A DNA stretch of 64,000 nucleotides from Paramyrothecium sp. XJ0827 (taxonomy: Eukaryota > Ascomycota > Sordariomycetes > Hypocreales > Stachybotryaceae). The position numbers were made by a program, and so were the translations under genes. Shown piece by piece: positions 1 to 11,738 of this stretch. The stretch is taken from assembly GCA_020881915.1 (NCBI GenBank), contig JAJFPB010000002.1:2356001-2420000 (forward strand). Reading direction: 5' to 3'. The notes beneath the pieces are model-generated. The model ran no database searches. It was not told the origin of the DNA and saw only the letters and a program-made list of their open reading frames with translations. Positions within the stretch are counted from its first letter, which is position 1. Each line of letters begins with the position of its first letter.

Positions 1-498
1 AGGTTTGATATCGACAACAGTAGAGGTTGGATTTGTAGTATTATAACATCATTGATCTGGAGTGGTATAAAGCAGGAAGCTCGATTACTAAAGTGTTGTG
101 AAAGCTTGACTCTTTCAAGCTTGCACAATTAATATCGTTCATATTCCTGTACTATTCAAGGTGATATTCCTTTCCGATTATACCGCACCTGTATGCAGTC
201 TAGCCAGCATCAATATCTTCATCACCGAAATGCCTGCTTGATGCACGTACCGATCATCAACAAGTATTTTACTCTACACTCTTATCTTATACACGGCTTC
301 CCGTTTTCCTGTATATTCGCTCCTTTGGCCCGTGGATGCTCAATCCCCCAAACAAGCCATGCTGTCCCATAACTCCACGCTCAATGCAGTTGACCAAGTA
401 CACAAGAGATTGCTGACCAACGGTCCGAAAACGATTCTTCTCTCCATCATAACCAGCACAATCAAGCAAGGACTTCAATCGAGAGTTCAGGTGCCCGG
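1..498. other. Intergenic, 3' side of the PP2C gene
   Basis: This stretch lies beyond the stop codon of the minus-strand phosphatase gene. It is AT-richer than the neighbouring gene and holds only short overlapping open frames with no protein-like composition. It presumably contains the 3' untranslated region. I see no RNA gene or repeat. Confidence 0.6.
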
Positions 499-2424
499 TT
501 ACCTCTTACCTCGCCGGGGGTCCTGAGCCTCGGCCTTCCTAATATCTCGGATCTCCTTGGTCCCCAGGCTCCCCAAACCACCTTCGGACCGACGCTCCCA
601 GCCGCCGAGCCGGACAACCTGGCACGTGGCGTTGTCGCCGTCTTGAGATACCTCGGATGCATATTCAACCACGCTGCGAGCGCCTTCTTCAGGCGTGCGA
701 GCCTCCTTGATGATGTCGACTATCTCCTGGTCGCTCAGGGTGCCGGATACGCCGTCACTCACAAGCACAAGGAAGGAGTATTGCGCGGGTTCCAGGTCGA
801 CACGGGTGATTTCAGGCTCCGCAGAGACGCCGATGCGCTTGCTGCGCATGTCGCCAAAGGAACGGCTGTTCGCGAGTCCAGCAATCCGTTCCTCGCCGAA
901 GCTGTCACCAGATACCATTGAGCCAGCAGGCGCATAACGGCGAAGGCGTCTACTCTCTGTTGGTGTGGTAGGGTGGTGATCCGAGGTTAGAGGTTGCGCG
1001 AGGCCGCTCGATGTCTCGCACAAAAGGACGCGCGTATCGCCAACGTGTGCCACGATGAGGGTGGACTGTGCTCCGGGATGCCAGAACGGAGCAGGCGTGG
1101 GCGTAGATATGAGAACAACAGAGGCAGTTGAGCCACCCTTGAAGCGGTTGTGGCCACCGATATTATGACCAGAAGGCGTGGCATGTGGGACTCCGAGGAT
1201 TTCGTCGTTGTTGAGTGGAACGTCTCCAACCCAAGCATCATCTGGATCAGCCTTTCGAGCTTGCGCGGCGACAAAGTCTAGGTCTGCTCGTAAGAAGGCG
1301 TAAGCAAGCGCAGCTTCCACGGATATCGTGGACCCCTTGCTGGGCTCTGCCGAAAGATCAAAGTGCTCAGGTACAAAGCGCCGAAAATATCCGCCAATTG
1401 TCGTCTTGTACTCCTGAACCAGCTCTTGCTCCAGTTTCAGCGCCTCCGCATGATCCTTTGTGGGCACTCGAACTGCCTCGAGACTTTCAAGGGGCTGACC
1501 ATGCTGGGGACGACTAGAAGAGCCCCCACTTTCGCCTGCTTCAATGCTTTTCTTGACGTCCTCAGCGCTCTTCATATCGACCCGGCCGAGAGCTTCTTTC
1601 TTCGTCAGGGTAGCTTGTACTGTCGCCGCAGGGGTTCCGTTATTGTCGCGTCCTGGCTTACTCTTGCGCAAGCTACTTTGGAGGCCGAGCTGGTTCGCAG
1701 CCTCCTCAATATAACCATGAAGTTCATCACGCAAGAAGTGAGAACACTGAGTCCCACCGTGCCCATCGAATATACCGAAATAGAAGATTTGCGGATCACC
1801 CAGTGCGCTGTCTGCCGCCATCGGCTCGCCAGGTCGCTGCTTTACGCTCTGGGGAGCTCGTTTGGCAAACGCCGGGATGTTGATGATGCCCGCCTGGTCT
1901 GCATCCTCGTTGTACGGACGACTGCCTCGTACGCTGGCTGCGCCGAAATGATGTTTTGCCCGACGCAAGGGAATGCGCACGACTGTCAACTCGCGGGTTG
2001 GCATGTTCGGGAGAGAGCTTGCGGGGGCGGACCCGGGCCCCGGAGTATGAGGGGTCGAGGCATCGCGAGGGAGCTTGTGTCCTGGACCAATGGGCGAGGC
2101 AGAGTCGGGGTGCAGCGATGAAGACGGCAGATGTGTGACGAAGTAGGAGTGGAAGTTTTTCGTTTGAAGTCGTATACGATCTGCCACAGTTCCATAGCGT
2201 GCTCCGAGCGTCGGCCGAGGCTGCTGGCCTAGATGCCCCGGTGATATGGGCTGCCGCAACCGATCGCTCGTATTAGGACTGCTAATTGTACGTAATGGGG
2301 AGAGCAAAGTTGCTCTCAACGTGCTAGACTTACGAGCAACAAGTGCTCGGTAGATGTGATCGGAGTTGCGCTGGAACAGGCATCTAGAGGACGAGCGGGC
2401 AGCTCTCCGCGCCAAGGATGCCAT
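499..2424 (-). CDS. Mitochondrial PP2C-type protein phosphatase (Ptc6-like)
   Basis: A metal-dependent Ser/Thr phosphatase of the PP2C (PPM) family, 641 residues in one uninterrupted frame. PP2C motifs appear in order: YNEDAD near residue 171, GIFDGHGG near 217, GGSTASV near 430, HVGDTRV near 460, SRSFGD near 520 and SDGVSG near 556. Their aspartates are the usual metal ligands. The first 90 residues are rich in Arg, Ser and Leu with almost no acidic residues, as in a mitochondrial presequence. That leader, plus a long insertion between motifs 2 and 3, points to the yeast Ptc6 group, which acts in mitochondria and in mitophagy. The insertion (about residues 240-430) is charged and low in complexity. 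The gene faces away from the BTB-like gene across a 1.4-kb gap. The family call is firm; the subgroup rests on architecture. Confidence 0.88.
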   Translation of the reverse strand: MASLARRAARSSSRCLFQRNSDHIYRALVARKSSTLRATLLSPLRTISSPNTSDRLRQPISPGHLGQQPRPTLGARYGTVADRIRLQTKNFHSYFVTHLPSSSLHPDSASPIGPGHKLPRDASTPHTPGPGSAPASSLPNMPTRELTVVRIPLRRAKHHFGAASVRGSRPYNEDADQAGIINIPAFAKRAPQSVKQRPGEPMAADSALGDPQIFYFGIFDGHGGTQCSHFLRDELHGYIEEAANQLGLQSSLRKSKPGRDNNGTPAATVQATLTKKEALGRVDMKSAEDVKKSIEAGESGGSSSRPQHGQPLESLEAVRVPTKDHAEALKLEQELVQEYKTTIGGYFRRFVPEHFDLSAEPSKGSTISVEAALAYAFLRADLDFVAAQARKADPDDAWVGDVPLNNDEILGVPHATPSGHNIGGHNRFKGGSTASVVLISTPTPAPFWHPGAQSTLIVAHVGDTRVLLCETSSGLAQPLTSDHHPTTPTESRRLRRYAPAGSMVSGDSFGEERIAGLANSRSFGDMRSKRIGVSAEPEITRVDLEPAQYSFLVLVSDGVSGTLSDQEIVDIIKEARTPEEGARSVVEYASEVSQDGDNATCQVVRLGGWERRSEGGLGSLGTKEIRDIRKAEAQDPRRGKR

Positions 2425-3862
2425 TGGTCCGATTCGAGTTTCTGCAGAGATTGAGGAAGTGTCCCTGGCGCAACAGCATGCGCATCACCCACAGATTCAA
2501 AGCGATGCGAGCTCGGACACCTTTGCCGCCATGGAAGTGGTATTGCGCAGGAAGAAAGGCGATGATAGCAAAGGAGGGGGCACCGGCCGAGATGGTCGTT
2601 GGTCGGCCGTGGAGGGTACGGTACTGTAGAGGGCAACGCTTCGGAGTGTCGGTGCAGCAAGTGTCTCGTGGAGACGACGAAGAATGAGTCCGAAGGCCAA
2701 CGTGCGGTTCCCTTGTGCCAGAATAGCGACCGTCGAGTCCGGAAGCGCGGCGCGAGGTGCGTTGTGCGAGCGGTTTAGCTGGTGGACGTTGCAGTGGTCG
2801 GAGAATGGGGGTCCGTCGTTAACGTTAGTGTTTGCTGCCGCAGCCAACTTTGGGCAACTCGTTACGCCGCGGCTATCCGACCACGGCGCGACCTAGCAGC
2901 CAGATTGGGGATACAGTGCGCTAGAGACGGCATGCACTTGGAAAGGGGAGCTTGGATCATGCGAAGAAGGTGGAAGTGAAATTGAGATGGACCACTGAAC
3001 TCCACAAGTGCAGGTTTTTAAGAGCTTTGCACCGTTCCTTTCCCCCGAATTGGTGTTTGAAGGAAACGACCCGACAGCCCCGTCACTGACGTAGGTATTT
3101 TATGATGATGTCCCGAGGTACCTGCTACGGATGGTAGGCACCTGTATCCGTAGTTGGGATTAAGTACCTTATTTCCCTTGGTGCATGAACCACTGAACAT
3201 TAGACTTAGCCTCAATTTCACATGCGCCACCATCTACCAATATCCACACACGGTAAGTCAGTCCCCCCTCGCCAAGCAGCAAAATAAGGCAGCAGGCCTG
3301 CAAAACCGAACATCCCAGTGTGTATCTGTAACGCCTTTGAAGCTGTAAAATTACTCATACTATATCCTGTTACTTCTTGGGAGTTTTTTCTCTCTTTCTG
3401 TTCTGGTTTTACTAAGTCAAATAAAGACTGCAATTGTCCAAGCACTGTGAAGAACGTAAGGCGTGTACTTGTTGTCGTCGTCTGTCTTCTGTTTCCGGTC
3501 CACCACATGCTCTTCGGTGTGTTACCTTGCCTCACTTGGCCCAACCTCATAGTTCTAAAATAAAAATAAAAATGAGAATAAAGGGAGGACGAAAGCGGAA
3601 CGCAAACGCTTCACAACTATGAATCCTCCTCGGTGAATGACAGACAAGAACAACGTCCCGGACCCAACAGTTACCTTCTTGTAATACCTCAAAATGTCGT
3701 GATGACCACATCAACTCTTGCGATTATATAATCTCGCCTAGTTTTCTGCTCCCTCACCACATTCATATCGTCTCCATCGCAGACATAACGTTGCAGTCAA
3801 ACGGCCGTCGTCTGCTTTTCCATGTCTACTATTCCATCATCTTCGCAACCAGTTCCTGAAGC
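2425..3862. other. Divergent intergenic region
   Basis: This 1.4-kb gap separates the divergent PP2C and BTB-like genes and should hold both promoters. A GGTACCTG element with further TACCT/AGGTA copies lies at about 3115-3175. The first 400 bases carry overlapping open frames on the minus strand, one starting at 2847, that run into the phosphatase gene in another frame. They are not convincing as genes. I see nothing else. Confidence 0.55.
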
Positions 3863-5397
3863 ATGGCCGAGTCTGCGGCGGCCTCTTCCGCGGACGGCGA
3901 CGCATCCGAGCCGTCTACCACCGGCGCCGACCCTCACCCTCGTGTCGTCAGTGTCGCCGACGAGGGCGACGTCGTCCTGGACGTGACCTTTGAGACTTCC
4001 ACCGAGACACTCAAGAGAAGCCGCAAGGCCGCCGCCGCCGCCGCCAAAAAGGCTGGTGCCCGGAACCCCGCGGTGGCCCCGGCGACGGCCCTGTTTGAGC
4101 CTCGTGTCACGGTGGCCTTCCGAGTGGAACTGGCAACTCTCAAGAGACACTCAAAGTATTTTGACAACCTTCTCTCCAACTCTCAGTTCCGCGAAGCCGG
4201 CCTCGTCACCGCGTCTCATGACGCACTCACCGCAAGGAACATCAAGCCCGCGGAGGCGGAGCCTCACGATCTTCCCTGGGTGTCCATCTCAGACGACGAC
4301 GAGGCTACGCAAACGGCGGGCCGTGAGCGTGCGTTTGAGGACATGCTTAGAATCATGCACCAGAAGCCGCCCAAGACGACTCCAGTGACCCTGTCGTTCG
4401 TCACCACGCTGGCTGTCACTGCAGACCGCTTTGACTGCACCGCTGTGATTGCACGCGCCCTGTCTAGTCATCTCAAGTTCAAATGGCCGGTAACCACTGG
4501 TTCAAGGACCCCCTCCCCGGAAAGCGAGGGCTCTTTGGCCGTTGAGCAGGTGCTGCGGCAGAAGATACTCGTGTCCTGGCTGCTCGCTCAGCCCCTGCGT
4601 CTACACCACTCTACGCGCGAGCTCATCATGCGTGGCTCGCGCCTCTGGAGTCCCTTCCACGAAGCAAACCCCCACATGACAGCCGCTTGGTGGAATCTAC
4701 CTGAAGGCCTTGAACGTAGGTGCATTGTGTGATTAGACTGTGCCCCAGCGAATCTCTTCCCCTTTGATCCAGTGCACGGTGTTGACCAACCCAAAAAATA
4801 GAGGAACTGCACTACCGGCGTGAGTGCATCATAAACACCATCGCCTCCGTTGAGCGCCACTTTCTGTCCCTCTACGCCTCCCGCGAGAGGCAGTGCAAGC
4901 TCGGCTACGACTCCAGCGCCGCCTGCGACTCCTTCCAGCTCGGCCAGATGCTCAAGTTCCTTACGAGCAAGAACCTCCTCTTCCTCGTCGACTTTAGCGC
5001 CGTCTCCCTCGACACCGTCCCCGACACGTCTATGCTCGATGTCGAGGAGCTGTTGCGGACGCTGCAACAGAGCCCCAGCTACCAAATTGACAAGAACCAC
5101 ACCAACTGCGGCCTCAGAATCCGCATAGATCCCATTGCGATATACATACGGACCATGCTTGCTGCCAACGTTGTCTCCATATCTTATGCCGATTGGAAGA
5201 AGCGCCGGGCAGACGTATCCTGGGCTCCTGCTAGCGAGGACGCCTCGCGCACCAAGCGTGGCGAGTCCAGGACGTTTGCTTTCACGAGGGCGCTGGCCAA
5301 CGACCAACGATTGCGATATGAAGGTGCTCTTTACGCCGACCAAATGGCGAGAGAATTATTTACTGCCGATGCTTGGAATTGGACACCGGAGCCTTAG
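3863..5397 (+). CDS. BTB/POZ-like domain protein, unknown role
   Basis: Two exons, 3863-4715 and 4802-5397, give 482 residues. The intron (4716-4801, GTAGGT...ATAG) splits a Gln codon, and the frame then stays open to the stop. The N-terminal third resembles fungal BTB-like proteins: an acidic leader, a strand segment GDVVLDVTF, then a 'kept apart' segment LKRHSKYFDNLLSNSQF like the hydrophobic core of a BTB fold. A run of Ala with Lys lies near residue 55. The C-terminal part is mostly helical, contains several Cys residues (QCKLGYDSSAACDSF), and matches no domain I know. Such proteins are common in Pezizomycotina and are rarely characterised. The start has good context (GCATGG) and no in-frame upstream competitor. 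The BTB assignment is moderate. Confidence 0.72.
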
Positions 5398-5939
5398 AAT
5401 AGATCAGGTAACGGTACACGTTGGATTAGTTGGTAAAATAATGAAGAATAGACAATGATGCTATGAAATGTACACTTTCGGCCCCCTAATCCGGGCCCCC
5501 ACCAACTATGATACCTCGTACGGCAAAAAGGCGTCAGTTTTCGCGTTTCAAACGCAGCACCCAGATACCAGGTCTAAAGACAAATCCCTTCCGGCACCTC
5601 CCAGGATGGCTGAGCCTACCAGCTTGGCCAAAGAACGCGAAGTGCGCCATCGTCTTAAAATACTTCCAGGCCACCACCTTGATAAAAGATTCCATATTAC
5701 GCCGAGCCATGCAATACAAAAACCGGCTTGTGCATAGCCACCGGCCCTCCCCAAGATTTGGGTGTGCAGAATATTACCAAAACAAAGCTATTGCTTTGCT
5801 CTCCTGCTTTTCGAAACCACTCCCGCCCTCAGATTTCATAAGCAGATTCGACAGACTGGACCAGAACTTCTTTCATTCTGCGTTCTTCGTTCGATAGTCT
5901 CGTCTTTCTATTCTCACTGCCATGTTGGAGCAAGCGTGT
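5398..5939. other. Convergent intergenic region
   Basis: This 540-base gap lies between the convergent 3' ends of the BTB-like and phosphatidylinositol synthase genes. It holds only short shadow frames on both strands. It presumably contains two 3' untranslated regions and polyadenylation sites. Confidence 0.6.
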
Positions 5940-7016
5940 TTAGTTTCGCTTGTTCTTTGCTGGCCTCGGCAAGCCCTTAGCCTTTCGTGATTTGATATCA
6001 ACCTCGGCCAGCTGATGGCATGCGTTGATGAGCTGGACAACGTTGATCCATTGCTTGAGAGCCATAACCGGGAAGCTGATACCAGCCAGGACCCACGGCA
6101 TAGTCGAGTCCATTTTGTTGGCGCGGGCCAGCTCAAGTGCAGCAGCGCTGAAAGGATCCGTAAAAATCTGTTGTAGGAGAGAGGTGTTGACCTGGGCACC
6201 GGGTTGAAGTAAAGTACCACTCTCCTCCTGGACAGTTTTGATCAGATGGGGCGAAAGCGTAGGCGACGTGAACGATAGGAGGTATAGGGCGATGAAGAAG
6301 AGCTCGTTAAGCGCACAAAATGTGAAGAGAACCGGCTGTGGCAGTCAGTAAGGAGAGCATGGTAGCGGAGAGCTCAGGGTAGGGGGCCACTGACCTTGCT
6401 GGTGTAGTATAACCTCAACATCCAATTCTTGCTCTCATCGATGTTCTTGTGGCTCGAATCACTGCCTCCAACGACCAAGGTAGCATACATGTGGATGTAG
6501 TGGCTGGAAAAGTCAAGCGCAATTAGACTCTGGAAGATGATGGCCCATCGAGGAAATGCCGAGGACAAGAAGACGAGGAGGCAGGAAGTTGTGCATCGAT
6601 CGGTAACCATATCGAGAACGGCGCCAAATCGGGTCGACTGCTCGAAGATACGAGCGAGATGGCCGTCGAGAGCATCAAGCAGGCAGGATACGCTGTAGAG
6701 GAGGGAGCACGTGCGCGGATGCAACGGCATGTAATAGAGGGATGCGATGGCGAGGATAATTCTGAAATAGCCTGCGATATTGTGTTAATAACAGTGACGT
6801 CCTCAGGAAAGCAACCAGGAAGTCTTGGAAATGCCACATACCAACGATGTTGGGCCAGAAAAGAAAAATGTTCTCCTCGGTTTGCGCGTCCGAGGCTTCC
6901 GGCGCATCGTGAACGACGCCATTGCCATTGATGCCGTCGTGTTGCTTCTCGTCGAGCGGAGGGGCTTCAGCAGCCGACTTGGCCGCGGCCTGGCGTCGAG
7001 TCTGTCGCGTAGACAT
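5940..7016 (-). CDS. pis1: Phosphatidylinositol synthase (CDP-diacylglycerol-inositol 3-phosphatidyltransferase)
   Basis: Joins CDP-diacylglycerol to myo-inositol to make phosphatidylinositol in the endoplasmic reticulum. Three exons on the minus strand, 7016-6842, 6771-6395 and 6335-5940, give 315 residues. The CDP-alcohol phosphotransferase signature is complete: DG at 94-95, AR at 98-99, G108, D112 and D116, in the spacing DG-x2-AR-x8-G-x3-D-x3-D. The following hydrophobic stretches fit the membrane helices of the family. The first 48 residues are a polar, charged leader seen in fungal homologues. Introns start GTATGT and GTCAGT and end CGCAG and CACAG. The protein ends in a Lys/Arg-rich tail (KSRKAKGLPRPAKNKRN), a possible ER-retention or membrane-surface segment. 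The start at 7016 is the first Met of the conserved leader. Confidence 0.93.
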
Positions 7017-10000
7017 GCTGATCGGGGCTGAGGATGCGATGCTGCGTTGGAAAGTGCTCTGCGACGCGAAGGATGATTGTGGTGGCCAGGTCCAATACGT
7101 GCTGATAAGAATCGCCAAAAGCGGACACGGCCGAGTAGGATAGGAGTTTTCGGCAAGATAAGGGGGTTGTCGGACGCGATTAGGAGACACTCGGCGGACG
7201 CGGAATCCCTAGAATGTAGGATCTCGACCGACGATGCGAGTAATAGCAAGAATAGATTTGGATAGAGGTAGGGCTGGCAAAAGGTTGTGTTGGCAGCTTT
7301 GGTGATGCTGACCTGAGCTTTAGCTTTCCTGAAACTTGTTAGTCGGACTTGCGCTTGCCGTCCACTTGTGTTGGGCAAAAAAGCCAGCGTGTAGTGGCCA
7401 GGGCCAAGAACGTCCGAAAGTGACCAGGTAGCGGGGATGGAAAGATACTCCTGGGCGATCCACTTGCGGCCTGCAGTCGCCTGGCCGCTTGGACCTCACG
7501 GATGTCGCGCCGGGTAATCGATACCTCCGCAAGCTCCTGGTCCACATAAATTTCGAAAATCCGCTCCGGCGCCAGGACAGGGGCTTCGGTCCCGTCGGTA
7601 CGGCAGGACGGTTCTTTTTGCTTTCCATGGGCTAAGACACAGGTGAGATGGGGCGTCGAGGGTAAACCAGCAGCCGTTCCAAGACCATGTTTTGCTTGTT
7701 TCTTAATTACGATAGCAATGCGTCATGTTCCGATCACCTCACCTTCTTGCAGTGGCAGCTTGCACTGGTTCGATTCCGTAGAATTGCGTAGATGCGCTCC
7801 TAGAATCCCTTCCGTCCAGGAAAGGGGATGATGATGTGCTCAAGAAATTGCCAAATCTCAAAGCAGGGGCACCTGTGGATGGCACCTACGCGAGGTATAC
7901 ATAATATTCTCGTGGAGTGCTTCGAGGGCCGCGCCATGTGCCGTTGCTCACCAAGTGTCTCGTCTTTACGGGTGCTGTTAGTTTAATGCCTAAGGTAGTT
8001 TCTCCCATACCTTAATTCATGGGAGGTGGAGTTTACAAATACAAATATTTACATATGGACTGGCAAATTCACCGAGGAACCATCAGAAAAGCGTCAGATC
8101 TTACTAAGCGGAACGTGGACCAGATACCTTGCCGGACCCTCCATTGCTTCTCGCTCTGTTTCCAGCACCGTACATCCGAGGCTTCGTGCCGGACGGCAAT
8201 AAGATCCACCGAAGCGGCAGAGTGCATCCGGGCCGAGGAGCGTGTGCGTCTCCTGGGATGCTGTGTGCTGCGTGTGGGTGGCTTGACTGGTAAGCACCAA
8301 GGTGCTGCAGCTAGGTTGGCTGTGTGCCCGAAAACAGGTTGCCTGATGAGCCTGGGTGTGACCCTTCTCCGCGGGAGTGACTTTTCAGGGTTCCCCAGGG
8401 GGAAGAGAGGAGGGTTCACGGCATGTCCCACAAGTGCTTGAGCTCGGGGTTCAAGGTCAACTGCCCAAATATGGTGATACCTGTCAGGCCTCTGCCAAAG
8501 CAGCGCACAGGTAGACGCTGCGGGAATCCTGCTGAGCCCGACTTCCAACACAGCAAGATATCGTTGCTGCTCGGTCGTGTCTTCCACGTTGAGCAAAGGA
8601 CATCTGGCGGACCAAGCCCGAGAAGTTTTGATGATGCTGGACCGGTGTACGATTGTGCTGCACGGACCAATGGCATGCTCAGCGCTCAAGCTCATTCGGC
8701 ATGGGATGATCCAGATCTGACAGAAGGCGGGGAGCCAACGGCAGCCGCCAGCTTCGTCACATCGTTCTAGGCTGGCCGATGGGGGCTCCTGACGTCGATC
8801 TGGCCAACAGTGGAAGCAAGCGGGAAGTTAAGCTGGTTTTGAACCGTTGCACGACAGGGTCCCCCTCTTGTCCACAACATGGGCTGTAGCGGCTGGGGAG
8901 GGTCCTCGTCGTCGCAGCGGCAGCGAAGTTTGGTTCCAAGAAGGAGAAGAGAGAACGCTTGTGCAACCACGTTGGCGACGAGTTAGCTTGCCAAGATCGT
9001 GATAATCCCGCGGACAGATGGCCATCGTGCTTGTTCCCTCTCCCCCGGCCCAATTGTCCAAGTAGGATTCCACGGTCCGGAATATTGCCACGGCGGGATC
9101 ACAATGCCGGCAGAATATTCGCGACAGACAGCGCCTGTATCAGTGCCGCGCAAGAGACTTCGTAGGGACATGAACAGGAGAGCCTCAAATAGGGTTTCGG
9201 AAGGATGACGAAACAGCCCAGCCAGGGTATCGCCCAGGGTTGGCGTTAATCGTGCAGCACATGTAGGTGAGTTGGACAACGAGCGCCGACAGGACCTCCC
9301 GATACCTGCCGGTACCTCGGCTTATTAGGCCATGCCGTACAAACTTGTGCTATGTTCAAGTTTCCCAGAGTGTGATATCCTCGCGATATCCTAAAGGCTC
9401 TGAAAGGGAGCACAGTCGTATCATGTCGCAAAAACAGGCGCATTTGTAAGAGTGCAGCATTTGTTGGACTAAGGAATCTCCCTCCCAATACAGAACTTGC
9501 TTGTCAGTAAGAGAAGGACGAAAGTTCATCGTAGGGGATGAAACGGTGGGGGGCTGCTTGGAGTTCTGGCTTCTGTTCGTGTAGCTCATTCTCTTGCTTT
9601 CTAACGACTCTAACGACGGCCTCCACCACGGCTACTACCAGGACGAAACAAGGATCAGTAAGGGATTGCAGCAGCCTCTCGGTCATCGCCAGTTAAACTT
9701 GCCAATGGAGGGACACACACGGTGCCAAACCCCCACAACCAAACGCCACCACGGCACTCGACAATCAGAATCTCGCCATTTGTTGCGTGACAGGGTTGAC
9801 CATCTGGAATTAGGCGCTGATCTACAACTACAACAAGGCGCTAGCTTTTCGGATAACGTACCGTAGACCCTGCAATAAAAAAAGCAATGTAGTCTAATCC
9901 ATGGTACGGTAGGGGTGCACAAGCTGGCTGGTCAGTACCGTTGGTTTGTTGTTTCGTTAGTTTGTCCGTCGTGTTAGTTGTTCGTGGTTGGCTGGGAACC

Positions 10001-11738
10001 TTTCTCCTCTTTCGTGGCTGGGAGGCAGGGGACGTGAAGGGCTACGCACGAGTTTCCTGCATCACATTGCCTCACCCAACTCCAGTCACTTCTTTTACCT
10101 GCCGTGTCTCTAGGCGAGCTCTCGAGTGGAGGCAAACCGATGTGCCCGGTGCCATTCTCTACCACTCTGTGACCTGATTTACCTCCACTTGATCCTCAAC
10201 GATAGCGGCCCCCAATCTGACTGATCCAAAATACGCCGCTGCCGTCGCGCTCGGGAGCTCAAGGGGGTGACAGAAAAGGAGAGGCTGCGAACCCTCTCTC
10301 GCATGTTAAACGGGTACTTCTGGTTCCACCTGAAAAGTGAAATAAATTAATGAATTAATAGAAGCAAGAAGCAAGAAGCTATACGTTGATTCAATTTCCA
10401 CACAAATTGACAGCCATAGCAAATGATATTCTACATATACATACTTTAGAGTGCCATTATTCATCTCTTCATGTGTATGAAACTATTAATACGTGAAAAA
10501 GATAAGGGGGGGGAGACAATTTGGATTTGGGATCGCCATGTTGCACTCTCGGGTTTTCTTGTCGCCCGCTTGCTGCTGCTGCTGCATCAGGGTCAGTCAG
10601 GCACCTCCTCATCAAGCTAAAAACCATCGCCGGTCCTTGCATTCTCCATCACACATCCCCCCCACCGGCACCTTTCCGTTTGGCCTGTTTCTCCTTTATT
10701 CTATTCCCAGTTGCTCCAAACTCCTCATCCGCCATAGCAAGATCCGCTCTGCTGTTTCCCACCTCTGCCCCTGGCCCTACCCTGATCCAACCACTTCTTT
10801 TACGCAGAGGCAACGGCGGCAATTGGGATCCGTTCCTGGAACAGGATAGTGTAGCCTTTCCCTGAGGTACCTTCTTTGGCGAGCCGAGGGCGGTAGCGAT
10901 TCCTCTGGACCCTACCTGCCTTACTGCGAAACTTTCAAGGGTACCTCGTCCCTCTCCTCGGACTCGGCTTGCCCCGGGTACCCTGCCTTCGGTACGTTGC
11001 TGGACTGTGTACCTTTAAAAAGGTCATCCTTGCCGCGATTGGGGCGGTACCTTGCCTCACCTTGCCTTACCTACCAGTCGGTATTCCCCGACAGGCATCA
11101 TCCTAGCACCCTCCCCATTATCCCCAGCGAGAGACAGCTCCTCGTCTGATTTATTTATCACTATCGCTCTCGCCCAATATAATTGCCCCATTGCTATCCA
11201 GTTCGGTTTTTTTCCCCTTCTCAAGATACTTTGCGAAGTAGCAGCCAAGCGATTGGGCCCTTTCCCTCCTTTCCTCATCTCGCATTCCCCTCATTGCTGC
11301 TGTTGGGAATTTTTCCAAACCCTCCCCTCCCCTCCGCTTCTCTTTGGCTCGTCGCGTGACTTTGTCCCCGCCACCAGCACCAACCTGTGTCGTGCGATTC
11401 ACACACTCACTCGCTGCTGGCCACGTCGGTCGCTCTGGGGCTAAAAACGAATCCGGGCATTTTCGCATTTTCGCTCCACGCACCCAACCAACCTGCAATT
11501 CACCTGCAGCGGAGCACAGCGCAACGCACTGCAGTCGCGGCGCAACAGGTTCTGCTCGGCAACGTCACTCGGAACACAAATTTGGACAGCCTTGCGCGAG
11601 GGGCCCACGGATTCCCGTCAATCCGGCAGTCAATCTAGCCCCCCCCCTTGATCTTGGTAGCTTGGCTCAGGTCTGCTGCAGCTTCATTCTCCTCAGAATA
11701 GTGCGACCGGCTTGTGCCGTCGTTGCCATAGTCCCATC
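7017..11738. other. Large gene-poor gap
   Basis: This 4.7-kb stretch separates the divergent PI synthase and orotidine decarboxylase genes. Many short open frames overlap on both strands, the longest being 208 codons on the minus strand at 8069-8695, but none shows a domain, recognisable composition or usable intron pattern. An ATG-less frame at 7339-7722 (minus) has some protein-like content. From about 10860 to 11100 the sequence is dense in TACCT/AGGTA motifs. From 11080 to 11700 it is rich in C and T on the plus strand, as in leaders of strongly expressed fungal genes. It may hold a non-coding RNA or a degraded gene; I cannot show either. Confidence 0.5.
11080..11738 (+). promoter_or_regulatory. 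Pyrimidine-rich promoter/leader of the orotidine decarboxylase gene
   Basis: The 650 bases before the decarboxylase start are strongly biased to C and T on the coding strand, including a C run near 11640. Pyrimidine tracts before the transcription start are typical of well-expressed Aspergillus and Neurospora genes. No clear TATA or CCAAT box stood out. The call is from composition only. Confidence 0.4.

Noticed and set aside
2497..2847. Upstream minus-strand frame overlapping the PP2C start
   Set aside because: It begins before, and in a different frame from, the phosphatase. It has no recognisable domain and is probably part of the promoter or leader.
7755..7785. TGGTTCGATTCC, like a tRNA T-loop
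   Set aside because: The flanking bases do not form a five-pair T stem, and no acceptor or anticodon arm can be drawn.
8069..8695. 208-codon minus-strand frame in the 4.7-kb gap
   Set aside because: It has no domain, no clear composition and no splice context, and it overlaps equally long frames on the other strand.
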